This document shows, piece by piece, positions 28,020 through 34,125 of a stretch of 34,125 bases of DNA. The notes beneath the pieces were generated by a model. It saw only the letters and a list, made by a program, of their open reading frames with translations. It made no database searches and had not been told where the DNA came from. The stretch is from Lachnospiraceae bacterium (lineage in GTDB: Bacteria > Bacillota > Clostridia > Lachnospirales > Lachnospiraceae), in contig JAFSBX010000018.1 in assembly GCA_017437065.1 (NCBI GenBank), forward strand, positions 1 to 34,125. The letters are read 5' to 3'. The position numbers were made by a program, and so were the translations under genes. Each line of letters begins with the position of its first letter. The stretch's first letter is position 1.

Positions 28020-28073
28020 CGTGAAGGTGGACGTACTGTAGGTTCAGGCCGTGTTGCTACAATCGTTGAGTAA
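28020..28073 (+). pseudogene. tuf: Displaced 3' end of tuf (attR)
   Basis: Encodes the last 17 residues of EF-Tu ([17 protein letters not shown]) and a stop, with no upstream coding part. 45 of 54 bases match the current tuf end; 8 of the 9 changes are silent or in the same degenerate codons, and only one residue differs. It is probably the original host tail left behind by the insertion, though the opposite origin cannot be excluded. Confidence 0.85.
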
Positions 28074-28095
28074 TTAAAAATTATACTGATTTTAA

Positions 28096-28127
28096 GGGCT
28101 TTCCGATTACTCGGAAAGCCTTTTTTT
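28096..28127 (+). terminator. Terminator after the displaced tuf end
   Basis: GGGCTTTCCGA (28096-28106) pairs with TCGGAAAGCC (28111-28120), followed by a T-run. It is probably the ancestral tuf terminator and closely resembles the one at 18752-18784. Confidence 0.85.
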
Positions 28128-28147
28128 CTTTTTTTTGAATTAAATGC

Positions 28148-28176
28148 TTGACTACAGTAGGAGTGCGAGATAGTAG
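28148..28176 (+). promoter_or_regulatory. Possible promoter of the chemoreceptor gene
   Basis: TTGACT (28148-28153), 17 nt, TAGTAG (28171-28176). The -35 box is good and the -10 box poor. No clear flagellar-sigma site was seen. Confidence 0.4.
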
Positions 28177-28226
28177 ACCTTGTGAACTGTTTCAAAATTA
28201 AAGGGGATTATACCAAGGAGAATGAT

Positions 28227-29942
28227 ATGCAAAGAAAAGTACGTAAAATGAAATTAAGTGGAAAGATAACGATTACATCAATGCTGATTGCGTTGGGGAT
28301 TAGTTTGCTAATTGGCGGAATCAGTATTTATTACATGAGAAATTATTTGTTAAACGTCAGCCGTTCCCATACAATATCTGTAGCAGAAACAGCAGCAGCA
28401 ATAATAGATGGAGAACAGATTGCAAAAATTCAGGTAGGAGACGAGGAAACAGAGGACTATAAGGAAATATTGGAACAATTGCAGTCTTTTTTAGTAGATG
28501 AGGACGTGGCATATATCTATACAATGCGACAAGTAGAAGGCTGTGTGCAGTTTGTGGTGGATGCGGATACGGAAGAAGGAGCATCAATTGGAGAAGAGTA
28601 TGAGACTTATGATAAGATTGATATTGCCTTTACGGGAGAAGTTGCGATAGATGATGAAGTAACCACAGATGAATGGGGGAGTTTTTACAGTGCATTTGCC
28701 CCGATTTTTGATGATAATGGTGCGATAGTAGCTATTGTAGGAGTTGACTGTACCGTAGATAGTATTAATGAAAAGATTTATGACATGGTGATGACATTGG
28801 TAATCGTTGAGGTGATCTGTATATTGGCAGCATTTATTATTTCCATGATTACCGGGCAGTTGATGGCACGTAATGTACTGAAAATTAATCGTAAAATGAA
28901 GGAATTGGCAGGAAGTGATGGTGATTTAACTCAGGAAATTGAGATTTTTAGTGGGGATGAGATTGAGAATGTTGCAAACAGTTTTAATATTTTCATGAAA
29001 AAACTTAGAAAGATGCTTTTGTCGGTTAAGGATAGCGAATTAAAATTAGAAAATGCAACCTATCGTACCAGTAGAGAGATACATAAAGCCACAGATGAAT
29101 TAAATCAGATTTCAGGGACTTTGAATGAGATGACAAGGACGATGCAGGATACGAATGAGGCTGTTACAGAGATTGAGGAAGCAGCAGTGAATGTTAAAAA
29201 GATGTCTGTAGATTTGTACCAGCAAACCAAGTCAGGTGCGGCTTATGCAGATGATGTCAGCAAGACAGCAGATATGGCAAGGCAGACCTGCCAGACTTCA
29301 AAAGAGCAGATGAGTCAGGTGGTTGGGAAATTGTCAGATACGCTGACTGATAAGATTGAGGAATCTAAAGAAATAGAAAAAATCATAATGTTGACGAAAA
29401 ATATCATTTCTATATCAGAGCAGACGCAAATGTTAGCATTGAACGCCAGTATTGAGGCAGCGCGAGCAGGAGCAGAAGGCAGAGGGTTTGCTGTAGTGGC
29501 AGATGAAGTTGGTAAATTGGCAGATGTTACTGCAAACATTGCGAAGGAGATTGAAGGTATCAACAAGTTTACCATAGATACAGTAAATGAGTTGGCAGAT
29601 ATTTCGAAGGAAATGATTGATTATATAGAGAATGTGATTAGTCAGGATTATGATAAGATGGTTGAAATCGGACAATCTTATCATAATGATTCGATAGAAT
29701 TTATGAATCAGTTCAAACAATTTCGTCGGCTTTCTGAACAGCTTTCCGGAAACATGGAAACTATCGAAGGGCATATCCGAAAGATTATGGAAGTGATAGA
29801 AGGGGAAACGGCAGGCATTACAAGTGTTGCAGAAAATGCAGATGTTATTTATGAAAAAATGCGGAAAGTAAACAAGAATGAAGAAATTAATGAAGAAATT
29901 ATAGGCGAATTAAGCAAGATGCTGTGCAAATTTACTGTATAA
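28227..29942 (+). CDS. Membrane methyl-accepting chemotaxis protein
   Basis: 571 residues from ATG 28227, with AAGGAG at 28215-28220. The membrane segment at about 13-36 is followed by an extracellular sensor of about 150 residues that is Cache-like ([40 protein letters not shown]). The second membrane segment is at about 187-210, then a HAMP domain. The signalling hairpin tip is [20 protein letters not shown] (Asn406) with [11 protein letters not shown]. It senses an external ligand and controls CheA through CheW. The ligand is unknown. The cluster continues with FIST and a second receptor, but no cheA or cheW lies in the window. Confidence 0.93.
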   Translation: MQRKVRKMKLSGKITITSMLIALGISLLIGGISIYYMRNYLLNVSRSHTISVAETAAAIIDGEQIAKIQVGDEETEDYKEILEQLQSFLVDEDVAYIYTMRQVEGCVQFVVDADTEEGASIGEEYETYDKIDIAFTGEVAIDDEVTTDEWGSFYSAFAPIFDDNGAIVAIVGVDCTVDSINEKIYDMVMTLVIVEVICILAAFIISMITGQLMARNVLKINRKMKELAGSDGDLTQEIEIFSGDEIENVANSFNIFMKKLRKMLLSVKDSELKLENATYRTSREIHKATDELNQISGTLNEMTRTMQDTNEAVTEIEEAAVNVKKMSVDLYQQTKSGAAYADDVSKTADMARQTCQTSKEQMSQVVGKLSDTLTDKIEESKEIEKIIMLTKNIISISEQTQMLALNASIEAARAGAEGRGFAVVADEVGKLADVTANIAKEIEGINKFTIDTVNELADISKEMIDYIENVISQDYDKMVEIGQSYHNDSIEFMNQFKQFRRLSEQLSGNMETIEGHIRKIMEVIEGETAGITSVAENADVIYEKMRKVNKNEEINEEIIGELSKMLCKFTV

Positions 29943-29977
29943 ACTTTTCATGGATGGCTTAAAAGCACAAAAATGTA

Positions 29978-30028
29978 TTGTTGAAATGTCTATATTGTGC
30001 TAAAATTTTTGTGTAACATTATACAAAA
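29978..30028 (+). promoter_or_regulatory. Promoter and palindromes ahead of the FIST gene
   Basis: TTGTTG (29978-29983), 17 nt, TAAAAT (30001-30006). AGCACAA/TTGTGCT (29964-29970, 29995-30001) flanks it. A near-perfect palindrome TTTTGTGTAA/TTATACAAAA (30007-30028) lies at the start site, as expected for an operator. Confidence 0.5.
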
Positions 30029-30047
30029 TACACAAAGGTGGATAAAT

Positions 30048-31151
30048 ATGGAATATAATATAGGGGTTGGTAAAAGTACAAATCCGGAGACATGTGTACA
30101 GGAGGCAACTGCCAAATTCCGTAAGCCAAAATTAATTTTATTTTTTTCACCGGTAGAGAATTTTGACAAATATACCGAAATAATGCATCAAAAATTTCCG
30201 GAAAGTATATGTATGGGGGCAACATCAATTGCCATGTTTAGCCAAGATGGGGCAGAAAAAAATGTATTAAAAACCGTGGGGATTGAGAGTGGAATTAAAT
30301 GTAGTGCAGATGTACTGGAGGATGTTGATAAATATCCGATTAAGTACGTGGAACGAGTAAAACGATGTGTGGACGAGGTACGGGATACTAAAAATACAAT
30401 TTGCCTTGAGTTTACGACAGCATTACTTTGTGCAGAAGAATCCGTATTATCTGCATTGAATACAGTGTTGCTGGATAAAGGAATTCCGGTATTCGGGGGA
30501 ACAGCGGATGACGGAGGTACTGCTACAGGGACGAAGGTTTCCTTAAACGGCAGAGTGTGTGAGCGAAGCAGTGTATTTGCAATTATACATAATGAAAGCG
30601 GTGCAATTAAAATTTTCCGTGAAAATATTTATAAGCCAGTAACCGGAAATGTGCTTACGGCGACGAAGGCAGATGGACAGAAGCGTACCGTATTTGAATA
30701 CAATCATCAACCGGCGGCAAAGATTTTTGCAAAGGAACTGGGGGTATCTGAAAGTCAGATTACTAATTATTTTGACACCAATCCGTTAGGAAGAGTTGTA
30801 GGTAATGAATTGTATATTACGGCAAACTGTGCTATGGCAGGAAGTCAGGGTGTTACATATCATGCAAGAATTTATAACAATTCCAAGGTTATGGTATTAG
30901 GACCGGATAACTATAAGGAAACCATTGCACAGACTATGCAACAAATAAAACAGGCTGTTCCACGCCCGGCATTTTCTATTATGTGTCACTGTCTTGCAAG
31001 AACGTTATTGTTTGACGGAGATGGTTATTTGACAGAGTATGCAAAAACAATGAGTTCTGTTCTCGGAAATTATATCGGTTTTTCCGGTTATGGAGAACAA
31101 TCTGGAGAGCAGCATTTTAACCAGACAATGACAGTTGCAGTATTTGAATAA
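30048..31151 (+). CDS. FIST-domain sensory protein
   Basis: 367 residues from ATG 30048, with AAAGGTGG upstream; 17 codons before it lack a ribosome site. The N-terminal FIST domain has [29 protein letters not shown] and [10 protein letters not shown]. The C-terminal FIST_C part includes [20 protein letters not shown] and [23 protein letters not shown] proteins are thought to bind small ligands such as amino acids and feed signal pathways. No membrane segment is present, so it is cytoplasmic. It is followed 26 nt later by a soluble chemoreceptor that lacks a sensor, so the two probably act together. Confidence 0.9.
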   Translation: MEYNIGVGKSTNPETCVQEATAKFRKPKLILFFSPVENFDKYTEIMHQKFPESICMGATSIAMFSQDGAEKNVLKTVGIESGIKCSADVLEDVDKYPIKYVERVKRCVDEVRDTKNTICLEFTTALLCAEESVLSALNTVLLDKGIPVFGGTADDGGTATGTKVSLNGRVCERSSVFAIIHNESGAIKIFRENIYKPVTGNVLTATKADGQKRTVFEYNHQPAAKIFAKELGVSESQITNYFDTNPLGRVVGNELYITANCAMAGSQGVTYHARIYNNSKVMVLGPDNYKETIAQTMQQIKQAVPRPAFSIMCHCLARTLLFDGDGYLTEYAKTMSSVLGNYIGFSGYGEQSGEQHFNQTMTVAVFE

Positions 31152-31177
31152 CCGGAGGGAAGGAGCAGGCTGGAGAC

Positions 31178-32128
31178 ATGAGTATTTTTAAGAAAAAGCA
31201 GAATACGGAAAATAATATGAATAATGTAATCGAAAGGAAAAGCACCGAAGAAAGCGGATACATGAAATATGGTGTTGATTTTCTTCTGAAACGTATGGAT
31301 TTATACATGGATGAGGAAACAAATCTTTCCACATGTATGGATACCATCAGAGAAAAGACATTGACTACAAAAGAAAGACTGGATGGAAGTAAGGAAAATC
31401 TGGATGTAATTCATCAGAGTTATAGTGAACTTAGGACGAATGCGGATGAGATTTATGAAGTAATGGAAAAGTCCGACAGGAGAATTTTGGAATCAGACCA
31501 GAATATGCAACAGTTGACTATGCAGATTGGTAACTCCAGAGAGCAGCTTTCTAATATGACAGAAACGTTCGAACGATTGGAGACGGATTTTAACAACATT
31601 ACGTCTTTGACTGCTGATATTACCGGAATATCTTCCAGAACGAATTTGCTTGCATTGAATGCTTCTATAGAAGCGGCAAGGGCAGGTGAGGCCGGAAGGG
31701 GATTTGCGGTAGTAGCAGAGCAGATAAGGGAACTTTCTTCGTCAACAGCATCACTTGTAAATGGAATAGAGGAATCTATTGAAACGTTGAAGAATACGTT
31801 GCTTAGTTTACAAGGTGAAATTAATAAGACCTCGGATATGATGCAGTCAAATATTGAATATGCAGGAGGTTTGAAAGAGTCGATTGATCAGGTAAAAGAA
31901 TGTACGGATCAGGTAAAGCATGTTAGTAACACTATTGTAGATTCAATTCTTAAAAATAGCAGTCAGATTGATGATGCTGTGCGTGATATGGGTTATATAA
32001 AAGATGCAGTACAAGGCATTGAAGATGAAGTGATGAACTTGAATATGAAGAGTAGTGAGAAATCTACAGCACTCTGCGAAATGGATGATATTTTAAATCA
32101 GTTTAGTATAATACTTCATGAAAAATAA
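31178..32128 (+). CDS. Soluble methyl-accepting chemotaxis-type signalling protein without a sensor domain
   Basis: 316 residues with no membrane segment or recognisable ligand domain. After about 60 N-terminal residues comes one long coiled coil. The hairpin tip is [20 protein letters not shown] (Asn161) and [20 protein letters not shown]. The length is about half of a usual receptor. A likely role is to pass signals to CheA or a similar kinase from a partner, with the FIST protein upstream the best candidate. AAGGAG and GGAG precede the ATG. The domain call is firm; the partnership is inferred from gene order. Confidence 0.92.
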   Translation: MSIFKKKQNTENNMNNVIERKSTEESGYMKYGVDFLLKRMDLYMDEETNLSTCMDTIREKTLTTKERLDGSKENLDVIHQSYSELRTNADEIYEVMEKSDRRILESDQNMQQLTMQIGNSREQLSNMTETFERLETDFNNITSLTADITGISSRTNLLALNASIEAARAGEAGRGFAVVAEQIRELSSSTASLVNGIEESIETLKNTLLSLQGEINKTSDMMQSNIEYAGGLKESIDQVKECTDQVKHVSNTIVDSILKNSSQIDDAVRDMGYIKDAVQGIEDEVMNLNMKSSEKSTALCEMDDILNQFSIILHEK

Positions 32129-32519
32129 AAGTTAGTTACTTTTCATATCCGGGCGAAGAGTGGTAAGTAATTGACAGATACAAATTTTTCAATTAAACTT
32201 TAGAAAAAATGATGAAAGAGAGGACTATATGTTAAGCATTGTTAGAATGGAGAATACAGCTAATTAAATAGTTGGAAAAGGTCATCTTTGAGTTTTCCTG
32301 TTCGGAGTATGCCCTTTTATATCTGCCATACAATATGCTTTATATATTTCCGTTTTCATTACATTTTGTTATATTATGAATGTAAATTTACAGCATGGAG
32401 TATTTCCATGCTGTTTTTGCGTCTTTTATAATGAGAAACCACGGAGTATTATGCCTGATGGCAGATGCACGTGGTTTTTGCTGTATTCGGGAATTATTTT
32501 TTGACACAAGGAAAAATGG
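32129..32519 (+). other. Non-coding region with promoter, 12-codon ORF and terminator-like hairpins
   Basis: A good promoter, TTGACA (32171-32176), 17 nt, TAAACT (32194-32199), faces a 12-codon ORF at 32229-32267 (MLSIVRMENTAN) with ribosome site AGAGAGGAC. Then come GGAAAA/TTTTCC (32274-32298), a strong terminator ACAGCATGGA/TCCATGCTGT with TTTT (32390-32417), and a second hairpin ACCACG/CGTGGT with TTTTT (32438-32479). It may encode a small RNA or leader. No longer gene is seen. Confidence 0.45.
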
Positions 32520-32762
32520 ATGGAACTGGCGTATACACAGGAAACAAAAGAAAAAATAGCCCGGACACAAATCTGCTTGTCAGACAGCTTTAGTACAATT
32601 AGAAACGGCAGAATCTGTATTCCGGTAAAAAAGGAATACAAGTTCAAAATAGGCGGAACGGTGATTGACAAATCATCTACGGGAAATACCTTATTTATTG
32701 AGCCGAAAGAGGTAGGAAAGGAAAGAAATCTATCTATAATTTCGGCACCTGTTGATGTATAA
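32520..32762 (+). pseudogene. Fragment of a MutS/MutS2-type protein
   Basis: 80 residues containing IRNGRICIPVKKEYKFKIGG and SSTGNTLFIEPKEV, the core-domain motif just before the ATPase in MutS and MutS2-like proteins. The full proteins are over 500 residues; here the ATPase part is absent and the frame ends soon after the motif. There is no good ribosome site. It is a decayed remnant. The next gene overlaps its last bases only as an open frame; its real start is at 32782. Confidence 0.7.
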
Positions 32763-32781
32763 TAGAAAGGAATATTTTGCT

Positions 32782-33393
32782 ATGGGAAAAGTATTTGTTC
32801 ATGGATTAGGACAAACACCGGAGAGTTGGAATGCGGTGCTTTCGTCTATGGATGAGACGGAGAAATGTGTGTGTCCTAATTTGCTAGAAAGCGCAAAGAA
32901 TCAAAATGTGAACTATAAAAATTTGTATAATGCATTTTTAGAACTGTGTGATAAGTTCGCTGAACCAATTGATTTGTGTGGGCTGTCATTAGGTGGTGTT
33001 TTGGCATTAAATTATGCCATTGAAAGGCCGGATAATGTAAAATCGTTGGTTCTTATTGCGACTCCATATAAGATGCCCAAAATACTTTTGAAATTGCAAA
33101 ATATATGCTTTCGATTTATGCCAAAGTCCATGTTTCAGCAGATGGGTTTTGAGAAAAAAGATTATATTGGTTTGTGCAAATCCATGATGGAGTTGGATTT
33201 TACGGATAGATTGGATAATATATCGTGTCCGGTAATGATAGTTTGCGGAGAAAAGGACAATGCAAATAAAAAAGCTGCAAAGGAATTGGCAACGCTTTTG
33301 AAGAATGCTAGATTAGAGATTGTTAGCGGTGCAGGGCATGAAGTGAATGTTGAAGCTCCGGATAAATTGGGGAAATTGCTGCGTTCAATATAA
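32782..33393 (+). CDS. Alpha/beta hydrolase
   Basis: 203 residues from ATG 32782, with AAAGGA upstream. Oxyanion motif HGLGQTPESW, nucleophile Ser69 in CGLSLGG, acid Asp159 in CGEKDN and base His186 in GAGHEVN form the complete triad. The cap region between strands is short. No signal peptide, so cytoplasmic. The substrate cannot be told; esterase, lipase or peptidase-type members share this pattern. It is followed 19 nt later by a metallo-hydrolase. Confidence 0.88.
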   Translation: MGKVFVHGLGQTPESWNAVLSSMDETEKCVCPNLLESAKNQNVNYKNLYNAFLELCDKFAEPIDLCGLSLGGVLALNYAIERPDNVKSLVLIATPYKMPKILLKLQNICFRFMPKSMFQQMGFEKKDYIGLCKSMMELDFTDRLDNISCPVMIVCGEKDNANKKAAKELATLLKNARLEIVSGAGHEVNVEAPDKLGKLLRSI

Positions 33394-33412
33394 GTGAGGT
33401 TGAATATATATT

Positions 33413-34051
33413 ATGGTTAATATACATAGAATTAGTTCGGGTAATGTGAATTGTTATATCGTGGTTGATAGAGATAAAGCCATATTAATTGATACGGGCA
33501 GAAAAAAATATCGGGAAAAGATTTTAGATAAGTGCAAAGAGTATCATGTGAGCTTAATAGTACTCACACATGGACATATGGATCATTGTCAGAATGCAGC
33601 TTATCTTGCGAATGCTTTGAAGATTCCGGTAGCTATGAGCAAAAAAGATATTAATATGATACCGGATAATAGGAAACAAAAAATGTCGGCAAAAACTCTT
33701 TTGGGAAAGATAGTATTATTAGTATCTTTAAGTAGTTTTGAAAAGGATACTTTAGATATATTTGAACCAATGTTGTATTTGCAGGATGGAGACAACTTGA
33801 ATGAATATGGTGTTGATGCAAAGGTTGTAGAATTGCCGGGACATACAGAGGGTTCTATTGGTTTGGAGATAGAAGGAGACAAACTGTTTGTGGGAGATGC
33901 TTTAATGAATATGTTTTATCCAACCATATCAATGCTGTACACAGATAAAGAAAAAATGTTAGAAAGTGCAAAACGCATTGGTGAAATGGGAGCGAAAATA
34001 ATTTATTTTGGACATGGGAAACAAAAACGAAATCGGAAATGGGTGAAATAA
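33413..34051 (+). CDS. Metallo-beta-lactamase-fold hydrolase
   Basis: 212 residues. The metal-binding motif is THGHMDH (52-58), with further ligands in ELPGHTEGS and FVGDAL and near the end in YFGHGK. It is of the glyoxalase II/MBL superfamily, not a drug-resistance enzyme by sequence. The ribosome site is weak (GAGG about 13 nt upstream). It is probably co-transcribed with the alpha/beta hydrolase, and the next gene starts one base after its stop. Confidence 0.88.
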   Translation: MVNIHRISSGNVNCYIVVDRDKAILIDTGRKKYREKILDKCKEYHVSLIVLTHGHMDHCQNAAYLANALKIPVAMSKKDINMIPDNRKQKMSAKTLLGKIVLLVSLSSFEKDTLDIFEPMLYLQDGDNLNEYGVDAKVVELPGHTEGSIGLEIEGDKLFVGDALMNMFYPTISMLYTDKEKMLESAKRIGEMGAKIIYFGHGKQKRNRKWVK

Positions 34052-34052
34052 A

Positions 34053-34125
34053 ATGGATATTGTTAAATTTAATGTTGATATGCAGGAGCAAGTGAATGAT
34101 TTTTTTGAAAAATGTTTTTCTGCCG
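34053..34125 (+). CDS. Start of a gene cut by the window end (possibly GNAT acetyltransferase)
   Basis: ATG at 34053, just after the hydrolase stop, opens a frame to the window end: MDIVKFNVDMQEQVNDFFEK CFSA. The pattern of a short strand followed by a helix ending FFEKCFS recalls the N-terminus of GNAT acetyltransferases, but 24 residues are too few to be sure. Confidence 0.5.
   Translation, partial: MDIVKFNVDMQEQVNDFFEKCFSA

Larger units (their letters stand above)
18676..28030 (+). mobile_element. Integrated element of about 9.34 kb in the 3' end of tuf
   Basis: Bounded by two copies of the tuf 3' end (18676-18729 and 28020-28073), each starting with the shared 11-mer CGTGAAGGTGG. The copies are offset by 9,344 bp, which is the element length wherever the crossover lies. 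Contents: serine recombinase at the left, tyrosine integrase and excisionase-like gene at the right, divergent repressor, possible Rep or relaxase, J-domain protein and small unknown proteins. No FtsK/VirB4 coupling or secretion genes and no phage structural genes are seen. It is therefore a mobilisable or satellite-type element rather than a self-transmissible ICE or a full prophage. Confidence 0.85.

Noticed and set aside
18676-28030. A full conjugative element or prophage
   Set aside because: No coupling ATPase, VirB4-like, capsid, portal or terminase motifs in any frame read.

Overview
The window looks like the chromosome of a low-GC Firmicute, most likely a Lachnospiraceae-type Clostridia. 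The evidence is AGGAGG-type ribosome sites on nearly every gene, frequent AGA/ATA/TTA codons, the RpoB start MEKNRIRP, the Firmicutes-type insertion in ribosomal protein S12, and a large secreted subtilase with bacterial Ig-like repeats. I name no species.

Layout. (1) 1-870, minus strand: a small gene resembling PBECR4-type predicted nucleases. It is preceded by a two-unit tandem structured RNA and a terminator-like hairpin, the order seen in type III (RNA-antitoxin) toxin-antitoxin loci. (2) 923-4897: a secreted S8 protease with a Glu/Thr-rich stalk, its own promoter and terminator. (3) 4958-18784: the core information-processing block: rpoB, rpoC, an RsmH-like rRNA methyltransferase paralogue, then the str cluster rpsL, rpsG, fusA, tuf. 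rpsL and tuf have clear promoters of their own. (4) 18676-28030: a mobile element of about 9.34 kb inserted in the 3' end of tuf. It carries a serine recombinase, a J-domain protein, several small unknown proteins (one very Cys-rich), a divergent XRE repressor, a protein with four internal repeats, a possible rolling-circle Rep or relaxase, an excisionase-like HTH protein and a tyrosine integrase. The displaced last 18 codons of tuf, with a second terminator, lie beyond the integrase. No conjugation, capsid or resistance genes are visible. (5) 28148-32128: chemosensory genes: a membrane methyl-accepting protein, a FIST-domain sensor, and a soluble methyl-accepting protein with no sensor domain. 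(6) 32129-34125: a non-coding stretch, a MutS-type gene fragment, an alpha/beta hydrolase, a metallo-beta-lactamase-fold hydrolase and the start of another gene.

How the parts work together. The core block makes RNA polymerase and translation factors. The element uses the highly conserved tuf end as its insertion site and appears to restore the protein: the tail now fused to tuf differs from the displaced one by 9 of 54 bases but by only one amino acid (Ile to Val). The element also seems to supply a look-alike terminator. The left region may be an RNA-controlled toxin. The FIST protein may supply ligand sensing to the sensorless chemoreceptor beside it.

All family assignments come from motif recognition by eye; no database search was run.
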